Assembly (NCBI GenBank): GCA_003427395.1
Contig: BFEA01001005.1
Span: 252,236 to 280,530, forward strand
Length of the DNA stretch: 28,295 nt
Source: Chara braunii
Taxonomy: Eukaryota > Streptophyta > Charophyceae > Charales > Characeae
Reading direction: 5' to 3'
The translations under genes and the position numbers were made by a program. How positions within the stretch are numbered: position 1 is the first letter of the stretch; every line of letters starts with the position of its first letter. Positions 9,600 through 20,422 of this stretch are shown piece after piece. The notes beneath the pieces are model-generated. The model saw nothing but the letters and a program-made list of their open reading frames with translations, did no database searches and was not told the DNA's origin.

Positions 9600-10700
9600 A
9601 TGCAGGAGTAAACAAAAACAAAATAAGAGAACTCGAGAACGACAAAGAATAACCCCGCGAACCGCCGAGACAGGCGCGGTCGCATCGTTCCTTCACCGCT
9701 CTAGCCGGGTGCGCCAGCTGTACTTCCCGCGGTCCCCTACGACAAGATACGGTTCCGCGGGGAACAACTTACCTTCCCTAAGGGGTTGTCACCACCCTTA
9801 GGGGCGTATCCCTACCGAGCGTCTGACCCACATGCGAAAGTTTTTAAATGCAATTGCAGAGGTAGGTCAACCGAGGGTGTTTGCTCATTCGCTGTAGTAT
9901 AGGTACGCGTGGTTAAACGCCAATTGGACCCGAGCGGTGTCCGTTCCTTAGGGCGTTGATCTCCTAAGTATGAAGCGTACGTCGGTCGACTAGGACAATC
10001 TCAACCAAGCGTGAAACCACAATTCATCCTAGTCCCTTAGACATACAGTCAAGCGAAAGTTATAATAACCAGAAATAATTACATCAAAAGGAATCGACCG
10101 TAGTCGATAGGTAGGTATATCCGAGAATATATATTGGAAGAATTTGGATCATCATACGATACATCCAATAATATAAGATCAAAATAAAGTCCGACCACCC
10201 CCGGTTGAACTTGATAAAAAAACTATACTGAATAGCCAACAGAAAGTTGGGTTCGGCAATATCCTCAACGCAGCCGACAAGGTAGTCGAACTGCCGCGCC
10301 GCCAAAGTCATTCATTCTACCCTACCGCTGACTTAAAATTAGGCACGCACACACCCGTCTCCATACATTTGCAATCTTTTTGGATGACAGGCTACTTTGC
10401 GAATGATTCTTGATCAGGTGCATTGCTTGAAGTGTTGCATGCCTCTCCTTCTAGGAAGTGGTCTGGGGCACTCCTCGCCCGAACACGGAGCTCGAATCTC
10501 AGAAGTTGGGTCGTCTCCACCGAATCAGTAGAGTACCGCGCCATAGAACGGTCCACTCTGGGTCGATAACAAGGTCGACTCCTAAAGCAATAAACCCCCG
10601 CCCCAGATGCTTCCTAAAGAAAGAGAATGTCCACTGGGAGTAACTTTCAATTATTCCCATTTCTCCTAAGTTCAGGGTAACTTGGACGAAAAAAAAACAG
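9600..10700. other. Unassigned sequence, possible non-coding element
   Basis: No protein similarity on either strand. The composition (CGCG-rich, then AT-rich) differs from the LINE that it adjoins. It includes short palindromes GTTCC-GCGG-GGAAC (about 9751-9764) and a stem CCTAAGGG/CCCTTAGG near 9776-9803, and ATCGAC/GTCGAT arms near 10093-10108. It could be a non-autonomous element or LTR fragment, but no ends were defined. Confidence 0.35.
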
Positions 10701-12268
10701 AAGGAGATAGAGAGGGAGAATCATTTGGACAGGTATAGGTAGATAAGGTCATTCAGGATAGAACGGGTATACACCTCAGTAAAAGACTAAGTCCTTTTTA
10801 ATATTGTCTTATTTATTTAAATCTATTTTTTTTTCGACACACTTTGGATTGACCACTTTCAAAACACATGCCCTTTTGACAACCAGGTGAATGGTAAGTT
10901 ATTTTTCGCTTTTCTCAAATAGGCTTAACCAATCTCCTTTGCAAACATTCTTTTACCTACCTGCACAACACGTAAAGACAACAAGTTCAAAAGAAAACCA
11001 GTACAATTTCATACTCAAGTCAGACCTTTCCATTCACATGCATGACTTGCACAACTTTCCTCTACCCTTTCTTTCGAACATTCAAAATGATCAGGGTCAA
11101 GCAAAGTGTGGGTTCACACAGGTGTGAAGGGAAACCTAAGTCAGTCAACTGACCTTGAGTAAAGTTTGAAGCGGCTCACTCAAGAAAGTCGAGTAATACT
11201 CCCAAAGAGATCGGTGCACAACTCACAAGTTGTGGCCGTATACTAAAGATGGTCCGCGTCCTCCTTAAGTGTCCACAAGGACACTAAGCAGCCACCCTCA
11301 AGGACCGAAGCGAGATAGCCCTCGAGGAGGGTGTTCTCACCTACAAGTCCCACATAGCCCTACTGCAGCCCCAACGACACCTCGCCACCAAGGATAGTTC
11401 CAAACCAACTCGCAGATCCACACCGCCTCAAACCAGTATGTCCACACCCCAAGTTGGCCCCACTCGGTCTCAAATTGGTCTCAAGGTGATCCAACGTTAC
11501 CACCGCAACACCGGATGGTCCCAAACTCAAAAACTGCTCGATCCGCATGCTGCACAAAAAACAAAGGTGGCCCTGGCTCAAAGCCGCATGTGCCATGAGC
11601 CCCAACGATCACCGTGTGCACTCACTCCGCACTTTCTTATTGTCGTCGGTCCATGCACCACTGTCGCACAATTCCAACCATGCACCAGCGCCAGCCCAAC
11701 CTCTAGGCCACACTAGGATCCACCATAATCGTTGCACACCAAAAAAAAAATAATAACGGCGGGATTACCGCTCGCCGTGCCGCCAAAACCGGTGTGCGGC
11801 ACCACCGCCTAATCACACACCAAAGAAAAACGGCTGCACAGCGCTGCGAAGTTTTGGCAGCACTGGCCGTCAAACATAGTGTCGTTGACAAGCCGACACT
11901 CCGGCAGCACCTCCCTACCAAAAATAATGCTTACGTCTCAGTCGCGCTATAATTTTGGTAGTACACTGCCCCAGTAAACTGCCACCGCTGCCGTGTCTTC
12001 AAACGGGCAGCACTTCCCCTCAGGAAGGCCTTGATGCCACCGCGCCGCCAGTCGGGCAGCACCTCCCTTTTGAAAATGCTGTTGTCGCAGCCTTACGGCC
12101 GCAACACCTGCCCAGGCGCACAGCGCACGCACAAGGATGGGGAAAAATAGCTCCCAGCCTTTGGCTATGGCTGCCTCCCTTCTCCTCCTCCAACTCTTTG
12201 CAGACCTCCCCTCCTCCAGCAGCATCCCCCCACAGTAACAGCCAGCCAGCATCCACTCATGCGAATGT
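10700..12268. other. Unassigned sequence with a spaced GGCAGCACYTCCC motif
   Basis: No genes recognised. From about 11200 the + strand is C/A-rich and G-poor. The string GGCAGCACYTCCC occurs at 11903-11915, 12006-12018 and 12055-12067, suggesting remnants of a larger repeat. One inverted copy of the GCCATAGC octamer lies at 12164-12171. Overlapping ORFs of 112 codons on both strands look like composition artefacts. Confidence 0.4.
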
Positions 12269-12555
12269 CCCAGCAACACTGCCACATTTGTGATACTGCT
12301 GGGTAGGAGTGGTGGGTTTTATAGCCAGTTGAAGGCATGTGGGCAGCTGCCTTGCCCACAACCAGGCGAAATTCGTGGGTGCTCCTGGCCCTCGATCTAA
12401 ATCAACGGCCAGGAGCTAGGAGCCTTTGTTTTCCCCTAGGGGAACCAAGGTCATTAACCCCCAGAAGTACCTGGCCGTTTTCCCAGGCCAGATACTCCTG
12501 CAAATGGCTGGCTGTACTCAGCCATTTTACTGCTGCCTGTTCAAAACATACAGGC
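12269..12555. repeat. Cluster of seven consecutive hairpins
   Basis: Perfect or near-perfect arms follow one another: CCCAGCA 12269/TGCTGGG 12297; TGTGGGCA 12338/TGCCCACA 12353; GCTCCTGGCC 12381/GGCCAGGAGC 12407; palindrome TTCCCCTAGGGGAA 12431-12444; AGTACCTGGCC 12466/GGCCAGATACT 12486 (one mismatch); AAATGGCTG 12502/CAGCCATTT 12519; GCCTGT 12535/ACAGGC 12550. Six of the seven lie within 220 bases. The function is unknown. It could be a structured RNA, the secondary structure of a retroelement leader, or a relic of a foldback element. Confidence 0.75.
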
Positions 12556-13036
12556 GCAGTCCCATCAGCTACTAGAACTTTTCGGGCTGCACCTGTTACG
12601 TGGCCGCGACCATATTCACAGTCGTTTCCCTTCTCTCTTCCTTGGAAGCCCCCAATCAGCTGAAGAGGCAGGCCAGCTCATTTTAATTATCTGTTTTAAA
12701 GGGGAGGCTGTACAGTTGGGGTTGGGGATGGAGGGAGAAGGAGGAATTAGCAGGAAGTAGCAGAATCTGGCGCCTGGATCAAGGTGAAGAGATTTCCCCC
12801 TCTATCCTCTAACCTGCTCAATCAATCCCCTGGATCCCAGGGCAATCAATGCTGGCAGGAACCTTTCACAATTGTTACTCATTATTTCTGTTATGGTTTC
12901 AAATTTATTTCATTTAAGGGACGATGGACCCGCTTTCCAGCAGGTGATGCTCCCCACCAATAGATGGAGCCACCCCCCAGGTGCTAGTGGTGTCTGCTCA
13001 TAACAGCACCACTATCACAGGTAGGGGCGTTTCTTT

Positions 13037-13061
13037 AAAAAAAAAAAAAAAAAAAAAAAAA
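13037..13061 (+). repeat. Poly-A run
   Basis: Twenty-five A residues followed by AGGGGGAATAAG. It could be the tail of a small retroposed sequence on the + strand, but no head was identified. Confidence 0.9.
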
Positions 13062-13136
13062 GGGGGAATAAGTGGGGGGGAGGTTGAAAATATGGGGCAG
13101 GAGAAACGCTGATGCGCGGTTATAATTATCGAGTTC

Positions 13137-13155
13137 TTTTTTTTTTTTTTTTTTT
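13137..13155 (+). repeat. Poly-T run
   Basis: Nineteen T residues, 75 bases after the poly-A run and in inverted relation to it. An 8-bp-arm hairpin follows (CCGATAGA 13188/TCTATCGG 13217). Confidence 0.9.
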
Positions 13156-13217
13156 AATGAGCTATTTATTTCTTTAATGACTACGAACCGATAGATCGAA
13201 CCAGTATATCGTACGTT

Positions 13218-13980
13218 CTATCGGGTAGGGGGGCATAGACGACTATGGTTGTGGGCGGTAGGGGAGTAGTGGGGAGTGGAGGAGGGGAGTGGAGGAGAAA
13301 TGGGTATTTGGGCTTATGGGAAGCTATGGAAGGGGAGTATAACTGGGGAGAGTGTGATAATGGATGCACACTGGAAGAAGTAGGGGAGATAGCTTTGTGG
13401 GGCAGGAGAAAAGAGACAGGGCTGGAGTCGGAGGTGGGGGGTGAACGCTTACGGAAGGGGTGAGGAATGCGCTCGGGTACAGTGGGTTTAATGGCAGGAT
13501 GTGGGAGAGGCTAGATTTTTGGGGATGGACCTTGAGGCAAAAGCGGGATGGTGAGGAGAGAGCCGGGTTGAGAGGAGGGCTGGGGGAATGAGTATTCTCA
13601 CGTTTTTAGTGAACTACGACCTGGTGAGAGGGGCGGGGGGAAATAGCGCGTATAGGACTGGCTAGAGGGGGGATAGGGGAATGGTCTGATGCCATCGTAA
13701 CCAGTGTGTAGGGAAGCGGTACAAGGGGCGGTACAAGGATGAATTGTGGGGGGGTTGGGTGTAGGCTGAGCGGGAGTTAAAGAAGGGGTTGTGGGTTGGA
13801 AGGTGGGAATGGAGACGGAGTCAGCTGTGGGGGTTGGGAGTGGGGAAACTAGGATGGAACATGGAAGTAACGGTCAGAAGGCGAGATGGGCCGTGGGGAG
13901 GGGGCGAGGACAAGATGGATGATGATTAGTCATTTGTCTTGTAGTTACTAGTTAGTACGAGGGGAGGGCTGGGGTAGGAG
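13218..13980 (+). other. G-rich, strand-asymmetric tract
   Basis: The + strand is dominated by G and A, with many GGG and GGGG runs spaced 2-10 bases apart, giving many potential G-quadruplex sites. Reading frames are short and no protein motif is visible. No gene is called. Confidence 0.55.
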
Positions 13981-14700
13981 ACGTGGGCTTCTCTCTCGTG
14001 GTCTGCAGGCTTTCCTTTTATGTCTTGCGTCGTGTCGTGTCGTGCGTCGTCTTGTGTCATTGCTCTCGGTTGCTCTCGGTCTCTCAGTCTCTTGTCCAGA
14101 CCCTATGGTTCCGCGACCTAAATTCGATCACTGGTGTCTTCACCTGGAAACAGGGCACTGATCAAGTGTCGACTCTTAGTTGCCGTCTTCCGGTTGGGAA
14201 ACGTGGAAAGCGACGCCACAGCTTCCCGAGCACCCCCTGTCGAAGAGAAGGGCGCGCGCACGAGGCATGTGCTCATCGAGCGATGGTGGCCCAAAGTAGG
14301 GCACTTCTTTGTGGTGTAGCTGTACGACGGCACACCGTTTTCAAAATCGAAAGTTGGCGTCTGCGCGGTGCGGACGACCGGAGGCACGAACGCAAGCTCC
14401 CCGGGTCTGATATCTATCCTGTTTCCTGTTTTTGTTTATTTTCAGTCAATAAATTGAAATAAATTCAAATAATCATATTCAAAATGTCGAATTGGATTGT
14501 CTGTTTTCTCCCCTGATATGTGAACTCGTTTCCTTTTTGTTTTAGTGCAGTATTCCCTAACGTTATTACTATTGTATCCGAAAATTTCCAAAAGACTATT
14601 CTAAAACATCATTACTATTGCATCCAACACACTTCGATATCTGCCTATATATCCTGCCTCAAATGCCTGCCTCCTTTTGTTTCCATGCAACTTGGTGCGC
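13981..14700. other. Unassigned sequence
   Basis: A 159-codon + frame (13983-14462) has no recognisable motif, and an AATAAA string follows near 14446. Short GTCGT/TCGTG repeats lie near 14030-14055. I cannot assign a function. Confidence 0.4.
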
Positions 14701-14703
14701 TGG

Positions 14704-15265
14704 ATGTCACTCCAAGTGCCATTCCAATTGCACCCCCAGTCCCACTGCGCCCCGTGTGGCATCTTTCTTTTTTTGGGCTCTTTTTTTTCCGAAGTGGCAA
14801 TGGAATGACAACTCACTAGCGAATAGAGTTGCCACTGAGTGACAACCGAGTGACAATTGAGTGGCAATTGAGTGGCAATCAAGTGGCGGTGGAATAGCAA
14901 TGGAAAAGCAATTGTGTTGCGAATTGAGTGGCAATTGAGTGGCAATTGAGTGGCAATTGAGTGACAGTTGAGTGAAGTTCAGTGAACAATTGAGTGCCAA
15001 TTCAATTATAATCAAGTGGCACCTGAGTGCTAATTGAGTGGCGAGTGACAATTGAGTGACAATTGAGTGACGATTGAGTGACAACTGAGTGACAACTGAG
15101 TGACAATTGAGTGACAATTGAGTGACAATTGAGTGACAATTGGGCGGCAATTGTGACATTTGATGCACAATTCTCAGTAGCAACGGAGTGGCATTGAGTG
15201 GCAAGGTTGAGTGGCAACTGAGTGAACTTGAATGGCAACTGAGTGAAATTGAATGGCAAGTAAGC
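14704..15265. repeat. 11-bp minisatellite, unit about GAGTGRCAAYT, both orientations
   Basis: From about 14796 to 15265 the + strand carries about 40 variants of GAGTGACAATT/GAGTGGCAATT. A shorter stretch at 14704-14745 carries the same unit in inverse orientation, reading TGTCACTCCAAGTGCCATT. Because 33 bases equal 11 codons, the array keeps long minus-strand frames open that read as CHSIVTQLSLN-type repeats. These are artefacts, not a protein gene. Confidence 0.93.
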
Positions 15266-16155
15266 GGTGCAAGGAAAATGAGCGATACCGAATTCCAGAA
15301 ACCAGGCAGCATCATACACATGAAACCAGATAGTAGTGACCTCAAACCAAAAGCAGAATTGCAACACGAGTCCCACCAAATAAGAGCACAGCAAAAGCTC
15401 ACAAGTGACAATGTTGGAATAGTCTCATCATCATCAACAATGAACCAATGTCGACTCCCTATCTGGCGCTCAGCGCCCAGACTACGAATGGCAGATCCTA
15501 TCTAGCCTATCTACAATGCCGCTGGTGATGTCAACAGCACCCTGAAGTACGAGCAGATCTCGACCAATGCCGTTCGCCTCAAGCACTAGGTATGTCTCAC
15601 GCATCACTCACAACCTCGATCCCCCACACGGATGCCATGTGCACCCAAGGACCACCATGCGCCCCATCCGGCAACGCGCAGGCCAGCTCGGCTATGGCTG
15701 CCTGCGTATAACCTGCTCGCCCGTGAGCGTGTGGACGCTTGCCTGCCAGTAGCGCAGCAGCGCTTGCGCAACAACTAGCAAGTGCCCGAATGCCAAATGT
15801 GGAGGCACACACTTTCCTATATGGAAATGGCCTGCCTGCTGCGTGCTGCGTGGCTGCGCTGGGCCCCGGTACAGGGGAAATCAGGCACAGGGCCTGGGGC
15901 GGTTACCCGTGTCCAGCTGCCAGCGGCCTGTTTACAGTATATGCCCCGTGTCTGGCCCAGGGCCTGCCTCAGATACATTTGAGAAAGGCAGGCAGGGCCT
16001 GGGCTCACTTAACCAACTGGCGCTGCGCAACTGCCTGAATTTCCCAGTTGCGTGGAAAGCCCAAAAGTAGGCCTCTCGTCACAATTCAGGCCCGCCTTCG
16101 CTTAGGGCGGCCGTTCTCACTGGAAACAGGGCCCAGTAGGGCTCACCGTGGCCTC
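15266..16155. other. GC-rich segment interrupting the minisatellite
   Basis: About 0.9 kb of unrelated sequence lies between two blocks of the 11-bp repeat. It carries an inverted GCCATAGC octamer (15691-15698) and a strong inverted repeat at 15955-16004. It has no recognisable coding motif. It could be an insertion into the array, though no target-site duplication is visible. Confidence 0.45.
15955..16004. repeat. Inverted repeat, 15-bp arms
   Basis: The left arm GCCCAGGGCCTGCCT (15955-15969) matches the reverse complement of 15990-16004 at 14 of 15 positions. An inner CTCA/TGAG stem (about 15968-15983) continues the hairpin. Confidence 0.75.
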
Positions 16156-16262
16156 AAGCCTCTCAGTGGGAATCGAGTAACAATTGATCCAATTCTTGGT
16201 GGCAGCAGAGTGGCTGTTAAGTGGCAATTGAGTGGCAACTGTGAACTTGAAGGCAATTGGCG
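16156..16262 (+). repeat. 11-bp minisatellite, second block
   Basis: Degenerate GAGTAACAATT, GAGTGGCTGTT, AAGTGGCAATT and GAGTGGCAACT units, in the same orientation as the main array at 14796-15265. Confidence 0.75.
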
Positions 16263-16515
16263 CAATTCTCTGCATGAATGATGGTTTATGTTGGTGAAAA
16301 TTCGTCCTACTTGCACATCTGAAAACCTTCCCACCTATGGAAAAAAAAAAATCTAAGTTCAACTAACCACCTAACAGAATAATGCACAAGTACAGAAACT
16401 AATATGAGCTGAACTGACCGTAATAACACAATCTCCCAAGCACTGGTTCTGCTTCAGTTCTTTGCCACTATATTCGGCCCACTAATTTCATCTCACGGAA
16501 TTCGTGTTGAAACAG

Positions 16516-16593
16516 CTTGCTGACAATCTTGCAAAGGAGGTGAACAACCGAAGGAGATGCCTAGATAAGGCATTTAGATTCTTGGACCTGGAG
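16516..16593 (+). CDS. TPC1: TPC exon d: post-S6 helix leading into EF-hand 1
   Basis: A 78-base, phase 0 to phase 0 exon of 26 codons after AG 16514-16515, with donor gtgagt at 16594. It encodes LADNLAKEV, then NNRRR, then LDKAFRFLDLE. Plant TPC1 at the same place has LAKQV, a basic cluster, and LEKAFGLIDSD. The helix links S6 to the calcium-sensing linker. The final D-L-E are positions 1-3 of the first EF-hand-like loop, which the intron splits. The acceptor polypyrimidine tract is weak (gaattcgtgttgaaacag), which may mark a regulated or inefficient exon. Confidence 0.85.
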
Positions 16594-17866
16594 GTGAGTT
16601 CATTTTCGAAATGCCCAAAATCCCAAAAATCATTGAAAAATGCAACTGTTTGACTGGAGACAGGTGGGGAGGGAGGGCGGGAGGGGGAGGGAATATTGTT
16701 AAGCTGGATTTGAGGAGGACCTGTTTGGAGGAAAAGAATGAGGGGAAAAAGCAGAACAGAACAAAGTAGAAAAAGACATTGGCATGTAGCGATCTCAATT
16801 TCTCAAGTATTAGATTCCCAGATGGAAATCCATTGAGAAAATTAATTTCTTTGTCTGTGTGTTTCAAACTTTGAATTTGATTCTTGCAGTGTTCCCGTTC
16901 GGCACTAAGTTGCCACTAACCAATTCTGTAAATCTGTCTGATATGTTCAGACGGCCACTCCTCGTTCCTGCAAATCTTTCTCGTATGTTCGAACTGCCAC
17001 TGCTCCTTCGTCACTTCGTGCATCCATACATCCTCAAAATACCTCCGTCTTCCCTGTCCTAATCATTGATCCGCTTTCCCTATTCCTTTTTTATGCAAGC
17101 GGAGCCGCGCTGCCATCTTGTTCCGCCTCGATACCCTGGCGGACACCTGAATTACCTGCCGCCAGGCTCCCTTGCCCTTCTCCTACCTGACACTGGCTTA
17201 AGCACCACAGCTAGGATGAGTGCCAGCTGTCCAGTTGTGCTGCTTCTTGGAGCTCGCTCGCCAGTCTCCCAACCAGCAGCATTCCTGCCAGGAAGTGAAG
17301 AAAAGGGGCGGAGCAACCAACCGATCCCCAAGACATACTTTGTCTCCGACCTCTTTGCCCGGTGACCCGGCTGGTTCCTGCTCTTTTTGGTGGGAAAAAC
17401 ATCGCAGACTGATATCCTACCTACAGGACCTGGACCTAGACTCTTATTGGGATACATTCAGTCTGGTACGCTCCTGACTTCTCTGTATGGGCCTACCGGA
17501 CCTCAGGGAAATACCTTTGCTTACCAAAGGTCCTACTTTTTGACTTTTTCTGCCCACCTACCTGCTACTACTTGATTTTGGCCGCCCGGGCTATCTACCC
17601 CTAGCCTTCTGTAGCCTAATAGCCCTGTACTCACTGCACAGGCCAGCAGGGGTTCGTACCGGGCTCGAGAGGACCAAAATGCACAGGCCATTACACATCG
17701 TCTCGCACATACTCAGGTACTCAGACAAATGAACAGACACACGGACCACCAGATAACAGCAACCATCATACCAGGAGCAGACTCGGACAGTAGGTATCCC
17801 AGCAAACACACAGAAGAGTGGCAAAAAAAAAAAACTCAGAAAAAAGAGTCTGCAATTTTGCAGGTT
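16594..17866. other. Unassigned intron sequence
   Basis: No genes or clear elements. A diverged 42-bp tandem pair lies at 16928-17011 (units sharing AAATCT, TATGTTC and GCCACT). The stretch 17100-17600 is C/T-rich and resembles decayed repeat DNA. Confidence 0.4.
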
Positions 17867-17870
17867 ATGA
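17867..17870 (+). repeat. 5' target-site duplication of chromovirus
   Basis: ATGA directly precedes the TG of the 5' LTR, and ATGA directly follows the CA of the 3' LTR (26796-26799). Four bases are exact. A fifth would be T versus A. Confidence 0.6.
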
Positions 17871-18876
17871 TGCAATGACTTGCTGATTTCTACTGCCGAG
17901 ATTGACTGCGAGGCTGTACACTAACCTGCAGGGTAAGATTCGTAATTTTGTTTGGCTGAGGGCTAACCGAGAGACCTGCCTGTAAGGAAATTCGTGAGGG
18001 ACATATCTGTAAATCTGGGAAAATATAGGCCCAGCACTAACCCGAATTCCTACAGCTACACTAACTGCCTATAGCAGGCCCGGGCTACCCTTAGGACAGA
18101 CAGGCCCTAAGCGGCCTATGCTGCTAGACGGTCCTATAGCCTATAGCCGGGTCCGGTAGAGGCCGAGAGGCCGAAACAGCAACGGTACCGGTCGGTCAGT
18201 CAGTCCGGTCTAGGTCTAGGTAGTCTATAGATAGGTTAGGCCCATCGGTTCAGGACTTTTGGCAGGTCATTTCTCGCAAAGCAGCGTTGGAGAAGCCAAG
18301 CAAGTTGGTGGCGGTGACTGTCTGCAGGCGGCATCCTGAGACCGCACCGTTGACAGCAGCCATATCCGGCCCCTACTGAGTCTTATGTGTACTCGTGGGT
18401 GGTGGCAGCCATAGCTGCCTGTTCCTTCGTCAGAGTTGTCCATTGACACTGAAGACTTCATCGCAGGACCTGTTCTTCATCAGGGTGGTTGGCGCTGGCC
18501 TCTGGGAGGCTGTTCTGATGGGGCACTACTAACTGGGTGTAGGATAGAGAGTGGGGTGTGAGTTCTAAGAGTGGCGAGATACTGGAACAAACTCTGTTAC
18601 GATAATTGTTTGAGTGGCTCATCATGAGTGTGATTTCCAATTGTGATCTTCGCAGGTTCTTTCTTGTGATTGGTGGTTGGGAGTTGTGTCAGAGAGTGAG
18701 AAACACTGTGTGTCTTCTCCCCATCTGTGCATGATTGTCTTCCGCTGCTTATTTTTACCTGTGTGCAGTTTGGACTCTGTCTCCTCTCTCCCCTTCTCTT
18801 ATGCATGTATGGGCATGTATGAGATTGTCTGTGTGTGAGTGGCAATAAAATTCGTCAGACAACCAAGTTCATAACA
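17871..18876 (+). repeat. 5' LTR of chromovirus
   Basis: A 1006-bp repeat starting TGCAATGACT and ending TTCATAACA, matched by 25715-26795. An AATAAA polyadenylation signal lies at 18844-18849, close to the 3' end as expected for the R/U5 region. Compared with the 3' LTR it lacks a 79-bp hairpin-rich segment, replaced by TATG after the shared CTACTGAGTCT. It carries GCCATATCC at 18359 and the near-palindrome GGCAGCCATAGCTGCC around 18405-18420. Confidence 0.96.
18844..18849 (+). terminator. AATAAA polyadenylation signal in 5' LTR
   Basis: Exact AATAAA, 28 bases before the LTR end. It lies in sense within the TPC intron, so it could also terminate host transcripts early. The 3' LTR has GATAAA at the same place. 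Confidence 0.6.
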
Positions 18877-18878
18877 GT

Positions 18879-18890
18879 TGGTATCGGAGC
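18879..18890 (+). other. Primer-binding site, tRNA-iMet type
   Basis: TGGTATCGGAGC begins two bases after the 5' LTR. It differs at one base from TGGTATCAGAGC, the usual complement of the plant initiator-Met tRNA 3' end. This is where minus-strand DNA synthesis is primed. Confidence 0.88.
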
Positions 18891-20422
18891 GAGATTGGAT
18901 TTGGAACACTGAGGGTTGAGCGCACTGAGGCATCTTCTTCATCCGGCGATCTACTGGCGAGAGTTTCATGGCGATTCATCTTCCCCAGTACTGAGTCAGC
19001 AGGGAAGAAGACTTTCAGCGGTGGATTCAGGTGTTCAGTGGTAGTACTGAGCAAGCGCACTGAGTCTGTCAGGGCGCTTGTCAGGAAGTGGCGAGTACAG
19101 GGCTAATTCGCCATAGCCAACCCTGAGGGTAGTGTGGTGAATTACCCCAGAGTGGCGAATTACCCTTGAGGACATCAGGGAACCCTGAGCGGCATCATCC
19201 CTGGGTTGCGCTGAGGGAGATTGACATTCTGTATCAATCTCCTGGAGAAATAACCTCATCTGGGGCTATTTTTAGCATCAACGGTTACCAAGCGTTGTGG
19301 CGAGATATTTTGGTGTTGGCATACTGGGCGCCACAGGACCAGATACAGAGTATCTGGAGTGAGGGAATGCAGCGCTACAGGATCCTGAGGAGGATCAACG
19401 AATTTGAAGGTGTTCTGTGCGTGAAAGTGTCAGGAGGAATATCTGGGAGAAATTGGTGAGATAAGAGTATCATCAACCATAGCCAGATCTTCATCATCAC
19501 CTGCAAGATTCTCTGAAAGTGAGTCCATTCCATGCACTTACCTGTATTGCGATCCAGATAGTACTAGATTAGTGAATTATAATGGTCTATCTGTCTGCCA
19601 GTGACTGGATGTGAAAATCGCAGACTGCATGACAGCCATAGCCATCTCTCCCCTACCTCTCTCTGCTCATTTTTCACCCTCTGCTGACTTTTTTTAATCC
19701 AAAATTGTTCTGTGACTGCTATACTGCGTTGTGATTATTCTGGGATGCTCAAACTGTGAATTCTGTACTGGAAAAATAGTGATACTGAGAATTGTTGTTT
19801 TGCGCCGAGTCTATTTTTAGCCTGTGCTACCTAGGGTCAATCATAACTTCAATTCTGTCCGTCAGAATCCAGTTCTGTCAGTCCCCAGTGAATCACAATT
19901 TGAAAATAGGCAATACTGTAGAATCGCAGGATTGGATTTGCAATATTTCACTGGATACAGTGAAAACTGTAATTCGCCATAGCCTAGGGTATGGCCGCCA
20001 GAGTCATCAGAGTCTAAATTGAGTCTGAGTCAGGATACAGGGTATTTGTCTGCATCGCTTGTTGTGGTTGATCTCTCTTTGTCTGTACTAACCATCTTCG
20101 ATCATTCTCACTAATTACACTCGTTTTCTAGTGGGTACTGGAAAACTAGTGGGTCTTTGGAAGAGTAGTGGAGTGACTCTACTTAAGTGTGGTCCAGGGT
20201 CAGTAAAAGGAAATCGTGTGATTGATTTTGTTGGACTTACAGTCTGTCTGACACCTGACCCCAGAGACACCTTTCCAACCCAACCCGTTGATTGCCTGTG
20301 CACCCACGTATTCCAGTGTTGAGTTATTGCAGCGATTCCAGTGAGTCTGAAGGAAATGGAGCATCGCTGCAAACTTTGTCTGCTGTTTATTTTATTTTTG
20401 GTTTTATTTTGGAACTGGGAAA
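18891..20422 (+). other. Long 5' leader of chromovirus
   Basis: About 1.5 kb between the primer-binding site and gag, with no convincing coding frame. It contains the octamer GCCATAGC at 19110, 19635 and 19977 plus ACCATAGC at 19476, and many CACTGAG/ACTGAGTC strings. Such leaders usually carry packaging and translation signals. An internal ribosome entry or packaging role is possible but unproven. Confidence 0.7.

Larger units (their letters stand above)
6389..16515 (+). other. TPC intron 3
   Basis: A 10127-base intron from gtgagt to gtgttgaaacag. It contains, in order, an imperfect palindrome (6796-6884), a (TTC)n run, an antisense LINE remnant (to about 9590), unassigned DNA (9600-12268), a hairpin cluster (12269-12555), poly-A/poly-T and G-rich tracts (13037-13980), unassigned DNA (13980-14700), and an 11-bp minisatellite split by a GC-rich segment (14704-16262). 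No extra exon is needed, because exons c and d align contiguously to the protein family. Confidence 0.75.

Noticed and set aside
11947-12293. 112-codon ORFs on both strands
   Set aside because: Overlapping frames in GC-rich DNA with no motif. Both cannot be real and neither is supported.
13983-14462. 159-codon + ORF followed by AATAAA
   Set aside because: No family motif or plausible domain. The intron context and basic, low-complexity composition argue against a gene.
14707-15411. 234- and 130-codon minus-strand ORFs with CHS/TQLSLN repeats
   Set aside because: They are produced by the 11-bp minisatellite, whose 33-base register avoids stops in all frames.
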